The translations under genes and the position numbers were made by a program. Under the pieces are notes generated by a model that did no database searches, was not told the DNA's origin, and saw only the letters and a program-made list of their open reading frames with translations. Shown one piece after another: positions 40,611-50,398 of a DNA stretch of 64,000 nucleotides (positions are counted from its first letter, which is position 1; every line of letters begins with the position of its first letter). The stretch spans positions 1-64,000 of the forward strand of contig JAFUAB010000022.1 in assembly GCA_017460885.1 (NCBI GenBank), written 5' to 3'. Origin of the DNA: Lachnospiraceae bacterium. GTDB taxonomy: Bacteria > Bacillota > Clostridia > Lachnospirales > Lachnospiraceae.

Positions 40611-40639
40611 TTGCAGTTCGATGATTACGAGAATAAAAT
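40611..40639 (+). promoter_or_regulatory. Promoter of the 1650-residue protein
   Basis: TTGCAG (40611-40616), 17-bp spacer, TAAAAT (40634-40639), 37 bp before the ATG. Confidence 0.55.
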
Positions 40640-40675
40640 TATATCGTGACATTGTTCTTTTGATCGGAGGTTGAA

Positions 40676-43600
40676 ATGTCTGAGTTAAATAATTGTGGAG
40701 AAATACAGTTCAGGGAAAATATAAATATTAATTCCGGCTTAATAACGGAGAACAGGAACAGTAATGAGAATATAAAACTGTTAGATGAGATCAACAAGAT
40801 CAACAATTTCAGTTTGTTACCGGAAAATCTGAGGGATCAGGATCAAAAAAATAATGCAGGGGCCAGAAATCAGGAAAAGTCCAAAGGAAGCAATGCAGAA
40901 AAAAAGTTTAAGGAAATTGACAGTGCTTCCGGTAAGATCATCAGAAACAACAAGGAAGTAAAGAAACCCAACTCCAATAATATTGAAGATGATGATGAGA
41001 AAGAAGAAGATGAATTCGGAGACATAACTCTGATACATTTTCGCGATGATAATCTGAAGCTTGATGATCTTGATGCTGATAATGATTCTTTTCTGAAGGA
41101 AGAGAATCAGATGGAAATAAATGTTACCGGGGCGGAAATAAGAGCTTCCAAAGTCAGGGAAAAAGAAAAAGCCAGGTCGAAAAAAACAGTAGATCGGGAC
41201 AAGGCTAAAGAGAATATAAAAAAATATCATGACATGCTTGAGGGAGCAGAGGACAGTATTTTTGGTGCTGAGGTCAGAAATCTTACAAAGACCAGATATG
41301 CTTCGGTGAGCGCCTTCAAGAAAAAGAAGCGTACCGATGAAGCTCTCGAACGTGAAAAATATGCAAAAAAAATAGAGGATACCATTAATGTCAGGGCTTT
41401 AGTGAACAATGAAGGGGACGATCCCGACTATATCACGGACAAAGAAACGCTCCTAAGTAAGATCAAAACGTTTATGAACATGCGTGACGACGAATACGAT
41501 CTGGACACGGATGAGAAATTTGCCGCCAATCTGGAAAAAAACTATCAGCTTACCAAATACGCCGAGCGTATGAGAAAATATGTGAATGATGCGATAGAGG
41601 GCAGATTTATGCCCGACAGCGTGGATCTGAATAAGCTTCAGAAGAAGATCAACAGCTTCGAGGAGCTTAAGAAGTATCTGGATGTACGTGTCAGGATCGT
41701 AACCAGTCCGTTCTACAAATATTGTGCAAGTCAGGATGTTGCATATTCGGATGACCAGCTGAATACTTTTATCAGCGGATTTGATTCCAAGAACGCGAAA
41801 TACAGGGAGGATAACGGAGAGGTACTTGAGTATCTGAAGAATATCAAGACATTCCGCGATCTTAAGTTTATCCGTAAAAAAGGCGTTGCGAGCGTCTCTA
41901 AGATAACCGATGAGCGTGGACTGCGTGAAGCCGAGCTGCTTCGTCATAAGGCTGCCAAACAGTCGATAGTCCGCGCAACTGCAGGGCAGTCGCTTCAGAT
42001 TTCCGATCTGAGACTCTATTCCGGGCAAAACCGCTTTACGGAAGAGAAGTTCATGAGTCTGCGCAGGGAATTTGCAGCTACGAAGCTCAGCGACCTTCAT
42101 TTTGAAAGCTTTTCCGATATGACCGTCTATGCGCGGATCAACGAGGAACTATTTGAAAGAGCCAGAACCATGGAGCATATGCTCTATCTTGCGGTATCGG
42201 ATGATCATCAGATCGATATCCCACGCGATGAACTCCATGCTATTCGTGCCAGGATCAGGGCATTTGATGTTATGGAACAGCTGTATCACAGTGTCAGAAA
42301 TGAGATGGTCCGTCATCCCGATGAGACCGTTGAAAATAAGACCTACAGTGAGATATGGAGCAGTGCGATCGATCTGATAAGCTCTAAGAATGTTGCCGGG
42401 AACAACGCAGTTTTCCCTGAAGTGGGCGCAAATCTTGATAAGTATTACAGGACGGTCCTCAAAAGTTTCCGTACCGGAAACAACGCGGCTCGTGACGATG
42501 CAGCCATAAAGAGCAGTATCATCAATGATCATCGGACATATACCCGTATATATGACGAGGTAATAACGGAAATCCGTTTTGACAGCTTCCTCGAGGCATA
42601 CGGGAAGAAGAGGAATATTAACGCAAGGGCTCTTTTTGTACCCGTTAACACATGGAAGAAGTATATGACGGGCAAATCGGTCGCAGAGGCGGACAGGGTC
42701 GTTAAGATCCTCTCGTCCGGTAAGGAAGAGGAAAAAACCCGGCTCATGGAGAGCGTTAACAGATCTGTAAATGCCGCAGCCGTAAATGACGGACAGGAGA
42801 TCGCGGAAGATCGTAAGGAAAGTATACTGCGTGATCAGCAGCCCGGGATGGAACGCATGCTTAACGGCGGGCTGAGCGAACTCATAGGCCCGGTGGGAGC
42901 AGGCTTTAAGGAGAGAAAGCTAACCGAATCACAGAGAGCGGAGCTGCTTAAGAAGGAGGGCAGCGAGCTTTTTGAAAAGAATTCTGATGCAGACACCATC
43001 CGTGATAAACAAAAGGAGTTTAACAGGAAACTGTTTACGATCAAAAATCGCATAACGACCGAAAACAGAGCCAAAGTCGGAGATAAGACAATGGATGATC
43101 TTGCAGCCGTTATGATCGGTAATTTTGTCGAGAGTGAAAGAACCACGGATGAGATGAACCTCTTTGTGAACGGGTATGCAACGGACAGAACTGCCGGTCT
43201 GGATCTGATCACCCGTTCGATCATGGCGCTTGAGATCGTTGTTCCCACTGAGTTTGAAGAAGCGAGTGCGAAGATGATCGCCGGGAACGCGGGAATGTTT
43301 GAAGAGATCACCAGAAAGGCATATGCGTACAGAAACCTGATGCGTGCCAATCCCGAATATCTCAAGAGCCTTAAGTCCCGTTTTGTCGGCGATGATGAAC
43401 AAAGTGATTATGATAAGGTGAATGAAAAGCTTAACCGGATGTTTGCTTATTCCGATTATTACCGCGCCTGCAAACTGGTGCTTAACGATAATTATTACAT
43501 TCTGCACGGTAATGATGAGATCGGCAGAAGTAATACCAGAGGTATGAACAGGGAACAGCGTCATCTCTATGATCTGATGAGGCTGGTGGATGTATGTCAT

Positions 43601-45628
43601 GGCCGTATGCAGGATAATGTCACTGACGACCGCCTCGGTGAAGCCGTCTTTTCCGTTGAAGAGACACTTGATACATATGAAAAGCAGTCCAGGATGCAGG
43701 GATACCGTACAGGGCGTGTCGATCTTACAAAGGCGACCGTAGCCCATACCGAAGAGGTACGAAAGCAGACAGAGAAGTTTCTGCACAAAATCTATACCGG
43801 TGGAAATATCAGAGACGACATCATGGAATACAAACCGGATCAGGACGATAGAGTGGAACGCTACAGAACAGCCGGTGTCGAGAATTATCTGGATGCATAT
43901 AAGACCCGGGAGGAAATGGGGGCCTATTATAACAGGGACAAGGGCGTGAATTTCCGTGATCCCGCTCAGCAGGCTCTGTTTGATAAGCTTTATAAGCTGG
44001 TAAAGCCCGGAGCAGCAGAGTTTGAGATCGGCTTCGATAACAGCTTTGGCGAAGAACAGGGCGAAAAATGGAAAATAAAAACCCAGATCTCCAGATTTTT
44101 GGGTGATCTGATCTACCAATGGTATGATAAAATGCCGGAGGAAGAGATGATCGATCTGATAGAGGGTCTGACTATTCAGCAGAGGATCGAGATCAGGGAT
44201 AAGCAAACATTTGATTATGCAAGGGAGAGGTGGCTCAGATCTGCCAAAAAACTCTTTGAAATACAGTATGAGACTTTAAAGAATCTGGAAAATACTTATG
44301 GTACACTTATGGCCGATATGCCGACGGCTGTGTTTATGAATTCACTCGTAGACGGGGGGATGAGAGATCTGCTGCTCAGGTGCCGTATAGGCCAGAATCT
44401 GACAGAGGCCTGTGATATGGATACCTGCACATATAACGATCAAAAGATCTCACTCGGACAGTTGCTTGTTAATGAAAAGCTGCTCGATCAGAGCACTCTT
44501 GATGATTCCAAAAAGAAACAGGCCGAATTCTATCAGATCCAGACTCTGACTGTAAACAGCTATCTAAGTAAGGCGGATGATCTGTTTGATGTAACCGGAA
44601 ACAAGGATAATGACCCCACGTTGAACGTGTCATACGGATATACAAGCTACTATTCACTGAAAAATGCCATTGATAAGAACGATATCGGAGGGCCTCATCT
44701 GAACTATTCAGACAGCAGAAAACTGTGGAAGGATGCATTATCATCAGGAAAGAAGTATCTCACCGGAACTGAAGAGACAAGCCTGTTCGCGGGTGATTTT
44801 TACAGACTGCACGGATCAAAGGAACGTAACGAGATCAAAAAACTCAGACGTAAGGGAATGGAATTCGATAAGCAGACCCGTGTATACCTCAGGGATCGCA
44901 GTGATCTGCTCTATAATAAAACATTGACGAAGGCACATATTAATGCTGAAGAGCTGGATGCGGATAAGCTTACGATGATCAAGAAGCTGATGGTATTCCA
45001 TCCCGGGTTCTCCAGATTTTATCCGGATAATGATCAGCAGTATATTGCAAAGACGGATGAGTTTATTAACAATATCAGGCTTTTTGCGGGTGTCGGGGTA
45101 GCAGACGACAAGCTTAAGTCCTCCAGGCAGCAGGCGTTTGAGTATTTTCGAAAGAGTGCAGCCAAGCTGGTTACGGATGTATCTGCAAGAACCCCGGATG
45201 AGCTTTTGAAGAACAGCCGTGTGCTGCAGGATGATGCACCGGTCCTGGGCAGTGAAATGATGAAAATGGAAACCTGTCATGCGATGTATGAATTGCTGCA
45301 GGATATGGTAAAGTATGGTGATGAACTTAACTGGTTTACCGAAGACGCCAGAGAAAAACTCAAGAAAGATGTATTTCTTAACCTGCGTATGGAGGTCATG
45401 AGACTCAGTATTTCAAGCAATTATTACCAGAACCTCAAGGATATCTCGGGCAGGAAGGAAACCGAACTGGCCAGGAATTATATGTCGCTTCAGGCTTTGG
45501 GAGGAGAAAAGACCAGATTTGAAACCAATAATCTTGAGAGGTGTGTATTCTCGGATAAGGGTGTCACAAAGCTGTTAAAGCAGTTTGGAGTGCGTCTGGA
45601 TCCTTTTTTGAGAGATGATCATCACTGA
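40676..45628 (+). CDS. Giant charged helical protein of unknown function
   Basis: A 1650-residue protein without signal peptide or membrane segment. The first 180 residues are low-complexity, Asn/Glu/Lys/Asp-rich and probably disordered; the rest is mostly helical and strongly charged. No known domain or catalytic motif is recognised. Segments with repeated Tyr/Arg spacing recur, e.g. SPFYKYCASQDVAYS (about 345), RNLMRANPEYLKSLK (about 885) and HPGFSRFYPDNDQQYIAKTD (about 1440), suggesting several diverged copies of one helical module. The protein at 15215 may share it. GGAGG precedes the ATG and it has its own promoter, so it is transcribed alone. Size and isolation fit an effector, scaffold or surface-associated factor, but that is a guess. 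Confidence 0.7.
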   Translation: MSELNNCGEIQFRENININSGLITENRNSNENIKLLDEINKINNFSLLPENLRDQDQKNNAGARNQEKSKGSNAEKKFKEIDSASGKIIRNNKEVKKPNSNNIEDDDEKEEDEFGDITLIHFRDDNLKLDDLDADNDSFLKEENQMEINVTGAEIRASKVREKEKARSKKTVDRDKAKENIKKYHDMLEGAEDSIFGAEVRNLTKTRYASVSAFKKKKRTDEALEREKYAKKIEDTINVRALVNNEGDDPDYITDKETLLSKIKTFMNMRDDEYDLDTDEKFAANLEKNYQLTKYAERMRKYVNDAIEGRFMPDSVDLNKLQKKINSFEELKKYLDVRVRIVTSPFYKYCASQDVAYSDDQLNTFISGFDSKNAKYREDNGEVLEYLKNIKTFRDLKFIRKKGVASVSKITDERGLREAELLRHKAAKQSIVRATAGQSLQISDLRLYSGQNRFTEEKFMSLRREFAATKLSDLHFESFSDMTVYARINEELFERARTMEHMLYLAVSDDHQIDIPRDELHAIRARIRAFDVMEQLYHSVRNEMVRHPDETVENKTYSEIWSSAIDLISSKNVAGNNAVFPEVGANLDKYYRTVLKSFRTGNNAARDDAAIKSSIINDHRTYTRIYDEVITEIRFDSFLEAYGKKRNINARALFVPVNTWKKYMTGKSVAEADRVVKILSSGKEEEKTRLMESVNRSVNAAAVNDGQEIAEDRKESILRDQQPGMERMLNGGLSELIGPVGAGFKERKLTESQRAELLKKEGSELFEKNSDADTIRDKQKEFNRKLFTIKNRITTENRAKVGDKTMDDLAAVMIGNFVESERTTDEMNLFVNGYATDRTAGLDLITRSIMALEIVVPTEFEEASAKMIAGNAGMFEEITRKAYAYRNLMRANPEYLKSLKSRFVGDDEQSDYDKVNEKLNRMFAYSDYYRACKLVLNDNYYILHGNDEIGRSNTRGMNREQRHLYDLMRLVDVCHGRMQDNVTDDRLGEAVFSVEETLDTYEKQSRMQGYRTGRVDLTKATVAHTEEVRKQTEKFLHKIYTGGNIRDDIMEYKPDQDDRVERYRTAGVENYLDAYKTREEMGAYYNRDKGVNFRDPAQQALFDKLYKLVKPGAAEFEIGFDNSFGEEQGEKWKIKTQISRFLGDLIYQWYDKMPEEEMIDLIEGLTIQQRIEIRDKQTFDYARERWLRSAKKLFEIQYETLKNLENTYGTLMADMPTAVFMNSLVDGGMRDLLLRCRIGQNLTEACDMDTCTYNDQKISLGQLLVNEKLLDQSTLDDSKKKQAEFYQIQTLTVNSYLSKADDLFDVTGNKDNDPTLNVSYGYTSYYSLKNAIDKNDIGGPHLNYSDSRKLWKDALSSGKKYLTGTEETSLFAGDFYRLHGSKERNEIKKLRRKGMEFDKQTRVYLRDRSDLLYNKTLTKAHINAEELDADKLTMIKKLMVFHPGFSRFYPDNDQQYIAKTDEFINNIRLFAGVGVADDKLKSSRQQAFEYFRKSAAKLVTDVSARTPDELLKNSRVLQDDAPVLGSEMMKMETCHAMYELLQDMVKYGDELNWFTEDAREKLKKDVFLNLRMEVMRLSISSNYYQNLKDISGRKETELARNYMSLQALGGEKTRFETNNLERCVFSDKGVTKLLKQFGVRLDPFLRDDHH

Positions 45629-45646
45629 TATTGATAACGAAAACGG

Positions 45647-46192
45647 TCACCTGAATATCTCTTCGATCGCCCCGGCGATCACCTGAATGATCAGTTCATT
45701 CTCTTCTGCGGGATGTTCGTGACGAAGAAAAGCAATACCTGTAAAGAAAAACTCGAGTTTGAGGCGGTTTTCTCTTGTATCCGGAAGGAGATTGAGGGAG
45801 ACCGCCTGTTCCATAAATGCGTTGCATATGTGAAATGACAGTGTTCTGTTGTATTTAAAATTCCTGTCATGGAAAAACGGGTCCATGGACATTTTTTCAT
45901 GACTGAAAAAGTCCAGAACAAGACGTCTGGCAAATTCTTCCGGATCGCTGAACATATAGTTCAGGAGATCAAGTTCCATGATCATCTCGGTAATATGCTT
46001 GGCCAGAGCATCCTGATAAAGAGAGTATATATCAGAGTAGTGGAGATAAAATGTAGCTTTGTTGATCTCTGCCTTTTCCGCGAGTTCGGATATCGTGATC
46101 TTTTCCAGCTCTTTCTTCTTAAGCAGTTCTATAAGCGCGTTATATATTGCCCTTTCGGTCTTGATCACTCTAAGATCTTTTTTCTTTTGCAT
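45647..46192 (-). CDS. TetR/AcrR-family transcriptional regulator
   Basis: A 181-residue regulator. The N-terminal TetR helix-turn-helix is clear: ITISELAEKAEINKATFYLH (residues 33-52). The C-terminal ligand domain resembles TetR_C proteins of Firmicutes. It is divergent from the MATE-ATPase operon, with an operator-rich 158-bp gap between them, so it most likely represses itself and that operon. The ligand is unknown and could be the product or substrate of the operon. Confidence 0.85.
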   Translation of the reverse strand: MQKKKDLRVIKTERAIYNALIELLKKKELEKITISELAEKAEINKATFYLHYSDIYSLYQDALAKHITEMIMELDLLNYMFSDPEEFARRLVLDFFSHEKMSMDPFFHDRNFKYNRTLSFHICNAFMEQAVSLNLLPDTRENRLKLEFFFTGIAFLRHEHPAEENELIIQVIAGAIEEIFR

Positions 46193-46233
46193 TTCAGTCT
46201 CCGCATGACTCGCCGGATAAATCCGACAAAGTG

Positions 46234-46321
46234 TTAATTAATCGACATTCCGAGGACACCTGTCTATTAATCAATCATTTATTATTCATTGTTGATTAAT
46301 TAATATACAATTGTCGATTAA
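46234..46321. promoter_or_regulatory. Nested inverted repeats, candidate TetR operators
   Basis: Outer pair: TTAATCGACA (46238-46247) and TGTCGATTAA (46312-46321). Inner pair: ATTAATCAA (46266-46274) and TTGATTAAT (46292-46300). Both share the core ATTAATC and are centred around 46280. A TACAAT -10 candidate (46306-46311) for the right-hand operon lies within. This arrangement fits cooperative binding of the TetR protein. Confidence 0.6.
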
Positions 46322-46350
46322 ATATTATCATGTAAAAGCAACTGTGTCAA

Positions 46351-48126
46351 ATGGGAGTATGGGATAATGTTCCGGAATATGGTAATATAGATAGCATGAT
46401 CAGAGATTCCAGATTTCTGCAGAAAAAGTTCAGAAATGAGCTCATTCCCGTTATGATCTCCCTGCTTGGCGGAACCGTAAATACGCTGATCGATTCTGCG
46501 TTCGTGGCCAGGAAACTTGATTCCGATGCACTTGCGGCACTAGGACTGAATATGCCTGTCTTCCTGACACTATGCCTTATCGGGTGTCTTTTCGGCTCCG
46601 GGGCTTTTGTCTCGGCATCCAGAGAGTTCGGACACCACGGCACCGAAAAAGCTGCCCGTTTATATCATACGGCTCTTTTGTCCGCGGTTATCGCAGGCGG
46701 GATCGTAATGCTCACAGGGATATTTTTTTCGGATGGCATATCAGTCTTTATCTGCAATGATGCCGGGATCCTTCCTATGGTAGAGGATTATTGCAGGATA
46801 ACACTGATCGGTGCGCTGCCTTATGTTCTGATATATTTTCCGAACTATTTCCTGCAGCTGGATGGTAAAACACGTAAGATATCCCGGGTCATGCTCACAA
46901 TGATGCTTACGGATATCCTGTTTGACTGGATCTTTATATATCTGCTGGACATGGGAGTGGCGGGAGCCGCTTATGCCTCGGTATTTTCAATGGTCATAGC
47001 GTGTATATACGGGTTCGCCTGTCTGCAGGATCGTGACGGAATATTTTATTTCAGGTGGAAGTATCTGGGATTTACCGGCTTAAGGAGCATCCTGTCACTC
47101 GGAAGTACGCAGGCTATAGGCAGTCTGATGGCGACTCTCAGGATGTTCTTTCTGAACCGGCTTATCCTTATGGCCGGAGGTACCGATGCAATGGCGACAT
47201 GGACTGTCATCAATTCCATGATAGAGATCTCCAAATGCATTATTTCCGGGGTTCCGCGAACAGCTTCACCGCTCCTTGGAGTGTATATCGGCGGATATGA
47301 CGATGAGGGTATCAAGATGCTGGTCAGGCTTGAGATCAAAACGGGAATGATATTGGTTTCGATATTCTCCGCAGTGCTCATTATCCTGAATCATCCCATC
47401 GGGTTGTTTTTCAAACTGGATCGATCGGTTCTGATACCGCTCGTATGTCTGTGCATATCGCTGGAAGCCGAGCTGATATGTTCGGTTCTGGGATCATATT
47501 ATAACGTTGCCGGAAGAGTGGGCCTGTCCAATTATTCCATGATCCTCAGATCCTTTCTTTGCCCGGTTCTGAGTGCCTTTGTACTTTACCTGTGTAAGGG
47601 ACTGATCTGGCTTTTTATGCCCGTGGGGATGATCCTGTGCCTGCTCTGTACGTTATTCCTGGCGAGCAGGATCGCGTATCCCAACAAATCCGGGATGACC
47701 TTTAATTCCGGGATACTGTTTTTATATTCCGAACGAAACGGGCTGAAGGATGTTGTCAGCCTGTCGATAGACGGAACCGATGAAAAGATCTGTGAAGCCA
47801 GTGAAGCCATAGTGGATTTCTGTGTAGACAACAGCATGGATCTCAAAACAGCCACCAAGCTTGGGCTTTCCCTGGAAGAGGTTATGACCGTTATGGCTGA
47901 AAAAAGCCTCAGATCCAAGGATGAGCCGGTGGATGTCAGAGTCTTTTCGGATAGAAAGGGCACCGGTATCACAATAATGTGCTCCGGTAGCAGATACGAT
48001 CTTTTTGAAGAGGCACAGGAGAGCGAAGACGATTTTGACCTTGGGATCAGGCTTATACAGAAGATTGCAAGAGAATGCGATTACACATATACCTTAGGCT
48101 TAAACATACTTACGGTAGGAATCTGA
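46351..48126 (+). CDS. MATE efflux transporter fused to an anti-sigma-like ATPase domain
   Basis: A 591-residue protein. Residues about 15-440 are a MATE/MatE-type transporter with twelve membrane segments and the usual internal two-fold layout. Residues about 465-591 form a cytoplasmic domain like RsbW/SpoIIAB ATPases: an N-box-like LSLEEVMTVMAEKS (about 509-522) and a final helix region DLGIRLIQKIA. The DxG nucleotide motif is degenerate (SGSRYDLF), so ATP binding is doubtful. A start at 46396 is possible, as no good ribosome site precedes 46351. Next gene starts 1 bp after its stop. It couples export to the signalling genes at the end of the operon. Cargo unknown. Confidence 0.78.
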   Translation: MGVWDNVPEYGNIDSMIRDSRFLQKKFRNELIPVMISLLGGTVNTLIDSAFVARKLDSDALAALGLNMPVFLTLCLIGCLFGSGAFVSASREFGHHGTEKAARLYHTALLSAVIAGGIVMLTGIFFSDGISVFICNDAGILPMVEDYCRITLIGALPYVLIYFPNYFLQLDGKTRKISRVMLTMMLTDILFDWIFIYLLDMGVAGAAYASVFSMVIACIYGFACLQDRDGIFYFRWKYLGFTGLRSILSLGSTQAIGSLMATLRMFFLNRLILMAGGTDAMATWTVINSMIEISKCIISGVPRTASPLLGVYIGGYDDEGIKMLVRLEIKTGMILVSIFSAVLIILNHPIGLFFKLDRSVLIPLVCLCISLEAELICSVLGSYYNVAGRVGLSNYSMILRSFLCPVLSAFVLYLCKGLIWLFMPVGMILCLLCTLFLASRIAYPNKSGMTFNSGILFLYSERNGLKDVVSLSIDGTDEKICEASEAIVDFCVDNSMDLKTATKLGLSLEEVMTVMAEKSLRSKDEPVDVRVFSDRKGTGITIMCSGSRYDLFEEAQESEDDFDLGIRLIQKIARECDYTYTLGLNILTVGI

Positions 48127-48127
48127 A

Positions 48128-50398
48128 ATGAACAGTCTTTATCCTTTATTAACGGGCAGATTCATAGAGGGCAGGACGGATCTGGACAGGCTTATCACCC
48201 CGGCGATCCTGCATATTTTTCGCAGAACAACCCTGGATTATATGAAAAACTGCAACTGTCCCCCTCTTTCTTCGGAGCAGCGGCATAAGATCAGAGATTT
48301 CTACGGCAGATATACCCGCGTAGATCCGCTCTATCACAGAGTATATACCGGCCGTTCGGGGCAGTTCTTTACGGAATATATGCCGGATGATATATACTTT
48401 GGCCGGATAGAACCCTTTTATACCGACAGACTCTGCTCCAGAGCGCTTGATAACAAATGTTATTACTATAGTTTCTTCTCAAACGTGAAGCTGCCGCGGC
48501 TTATAGTCATGAGGATAGGCTCAAACTGGGTTGATGCAAATTTACGGCTGATCAGCTTCCGGGATGCATGTGAGCTGGTCGGTAAAGAGCAAAGATGTGT
48601 TGCCAAGAGAGCCCTTTATTCGGAGGGCGGTTACGGTCTTGCCTTTCTGGAGGGAGAGGAAGCCGTTTCCGGATTTAAGAGGTTTGTCCGCAAGAACAAT
48701 ACCGATATAGTGGTTCAGGCTGTGATAGACCAGCATCCCGAGTATTCGAGGCTTCATCCTCAGTCCGTTAATACCGTCAGACTGATGTCGCTGCTTACGC
48801 CGGAGGGAGTTAAGGTATTTGCGGGAGCCGTCCGGATAGGAACCGGTGCCAGCAGAGTCGATAATCTGGCTGTTGGCGGAGTGTTCTGCGGATTGGACGG
48901 ATCGGGTAATCTGTCCCGGATAGGAGTATTGAATGACGGAGGAGTGGTCACATCTCATCCGGAGCTGGGCTACAGCTTCGAAGGGATCAGATTGCCGTAT
49001 TATGACAGGGCGGTAGAGCTGGTGGAGCGGGCTCACGGCATAATGGCTCATTGCAGGCTGGCATCCTGGGATGTGGCGATAGACAGCGAGGGAGATGCTG
49101 TTCTGATAGAGACAAATCTTTCGCTTGGTACGATCCACAGTATGCAGGTCTGCTGCGGACCGATATTCGGTGAGGACACCCGTAAGATACTTGATGAGGT
49201 TTATTTCGACAAAAAGGGCAGAAAAAGAAGGAAGCCTTATCTGGGACTTAACCCCAGAGACTATTATTATCTCAGGGATAATCTGCTGGGAATACTTCGC
49301 GGCTATTACAAACCCGGTTATACCCATATACAACTGCTTGGAAACACGGCACTTCGTGTGATAGATAAAAAGCTGATCGATGAAGTATCCGGTCTGTATC
49401 CGGAGCTTACGGATGAGCAGAAGCAGGAGACACGGGATTATTACAGACCTTATGTCAGACGCGTTAATACGGATTCCCATAAGGTATATTCCGGTAAATC
49501 CGGAAGGTTCTACCCCGATTATATCCCCGAGGATATGTATATGTGCGATATAGACAGATATCTTAGTGACAGGGAAACTGCTTATTATCTTGATAACAAA
49601 TGCTATTATTACCGCCTTTTTGCCGGAATAAGGCAGCCGGAAGCGGTAGTGATGCGCATAAACGGGATCTGGATGGATGCAGATTACCGTGTGATCGACA
49701 AAAAAGCGGTTGCAATGAAGCTGTTTGCGGCAGACAGCATAGTAGTTAAAGCCGCCAACGGTTCTGAGGGAGGAGTCGGCGTTACTTTTCTGGAGCTTGG
49801 CAGGATCAGCGGCAGAAGGGAAAAAATCTCCGCATTCTCGAATGTTTTGCGGGGTATGAAAAACGATATCATCGTTCAGAAGACGATAGGGCAGTATGCT
49901 CCGCTTAAAGCTCTTCATCCCGAATCACTGAATACTTACAGGATCGTATCACTGCTTATAGACGGCGGGGTCAGGATAATTGACAGGTGTCTTAAGATCG
50001 GAGTCGGCAGCAGCAGGGTAGATAACGGCAGCTCGGGCGGGATATTCTGCGGAGTCATGAGTAATGATACACTTGGACCGATAGGAACATTTATGAACGG
50101 ACGCGTGATAAAGCGCCATCCGGATCTTGGATATCTCATAGAGGGAACGCAGGCATATCATATAAAAGAATGTGAGGAGCTCGTACAAAGGGCACATCCC
50201 GTACTCGGGCATCACAGACTGGTATCCTGGGATGTGGCAGTAGATGAAAGCGGATCTGCCGTTTTGATAGAAGCCAATCTGGCCCTGGGAGGCAGTGACC
50301 AGGTTCAGGCGGTGTGCGGCCCTTTTTTCGGAAAGTATACCGGGGCAGTACTTAAGGAAGTATATGGAGATCGCAAAGCTTTACGACAAAATAAATAA
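48128..50398 (+). CDS. Tandem-duplicated ATP-grasp (sugar-transfer-associated type) protein
   Basis: A 756-residue protein made of two homologous halves, about residues 45-365 and 412-750. Each half contains YLDNKCYYY/ALDNKCYYY, a VNTVRLMS/LNTYRIVS strand, a G-[TV]-G-[AS]-SRVDN loop, RL[AV]SWDVA and a final metal-binding [IE]ET/EAN-L strand (VLIETNLSLG, VLIEANLALG). The pattern matches the ATPgrasp_ST family (PF14397), ATP-dependent ligases often near polysaccharide or glycopeptide genes. The duplication suggests two coupling steps or one degenerate half; both keep the acid residues I can see. It overlaps the next gene by 35 bp. Confidence 0.75.
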   Translation: MNSLYPLLTGRFIEGRTDLDRLITPAILHIFRRTTLDYMKNCNCPPLSSEQRHKIRDFYGRYTRVDPLYHRVYTGRSGQFFTEYMPDDIYFGRIEPFYTDRLCSRALDNKCYYYSFFSNVKLPRLIVMRIGSNWVDANLRLISFRDACELVGKEQRCVAKRALYSEGGYGLAFLEGEEAVSGFKRFVRKNNTDIVVQAVIDQHPEYSRLHPQSVNTVRLMSLLTPEGVKVFAGAVRIGTGASRVDNLAVGGVFCGLDGSGNLSRIGVLNDGGVVTSHPELGYSFEGIRLPYYDRAVELVERAHGIMAHCRLASWDVAIDSEGDAVLIETNLSLGTIHSMQVCCGPIFGEDTRKILDEVYFDKKGRKRRKPYLGLNPRDYYYLRDNLLGILRGYYKPGYTHIQLLGNTALRVIDKKLIDEVSGLYPELTDEQKQETRDYYRPYVRRVNTDSHKVYSGKSGRFYPDYIPEDMYMCDIDRYLSDRETAYYLDNKCYYYRLFAGIRQPEAVVMRINGIWMDADYRVIDKKAVAMKLFAADSIVVKAANGSEGGVGVTFLELGRISGRREKISAFSNVLRGMKNDIIVQKTIGQYAPLKALHPESLNTYRIVSLLIDGGVRIIDRCLKIGVGSSRVDNGSSGGIFCGVMSNDTLGPIGTFMNGRVIKRHPDLGYLIEGTQAYHIKECEELVQRAHPVLGHHRLVSWDVAVDESGSAVLIEANLALGGSDQVQAVCGPFFGKYTGAVLKEVYGDRKALRQNK

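Noticed and set aside
42929-44206. 425-codon minus-strand frame opposite the 1650-residue protein
   Set aside because: The plus-strand frame is continuous for 4.9 kb with promoter and ribosome site; the antisense frame has a hydrophobic, irregular composition typical of shadow frames.
48542-49918. 458-codon minus-strand frame opposite the ATP-grasp gene
   Set aside because: Lies entirely antisense to a clear coding sequence with internal homology; no start signal or known family.
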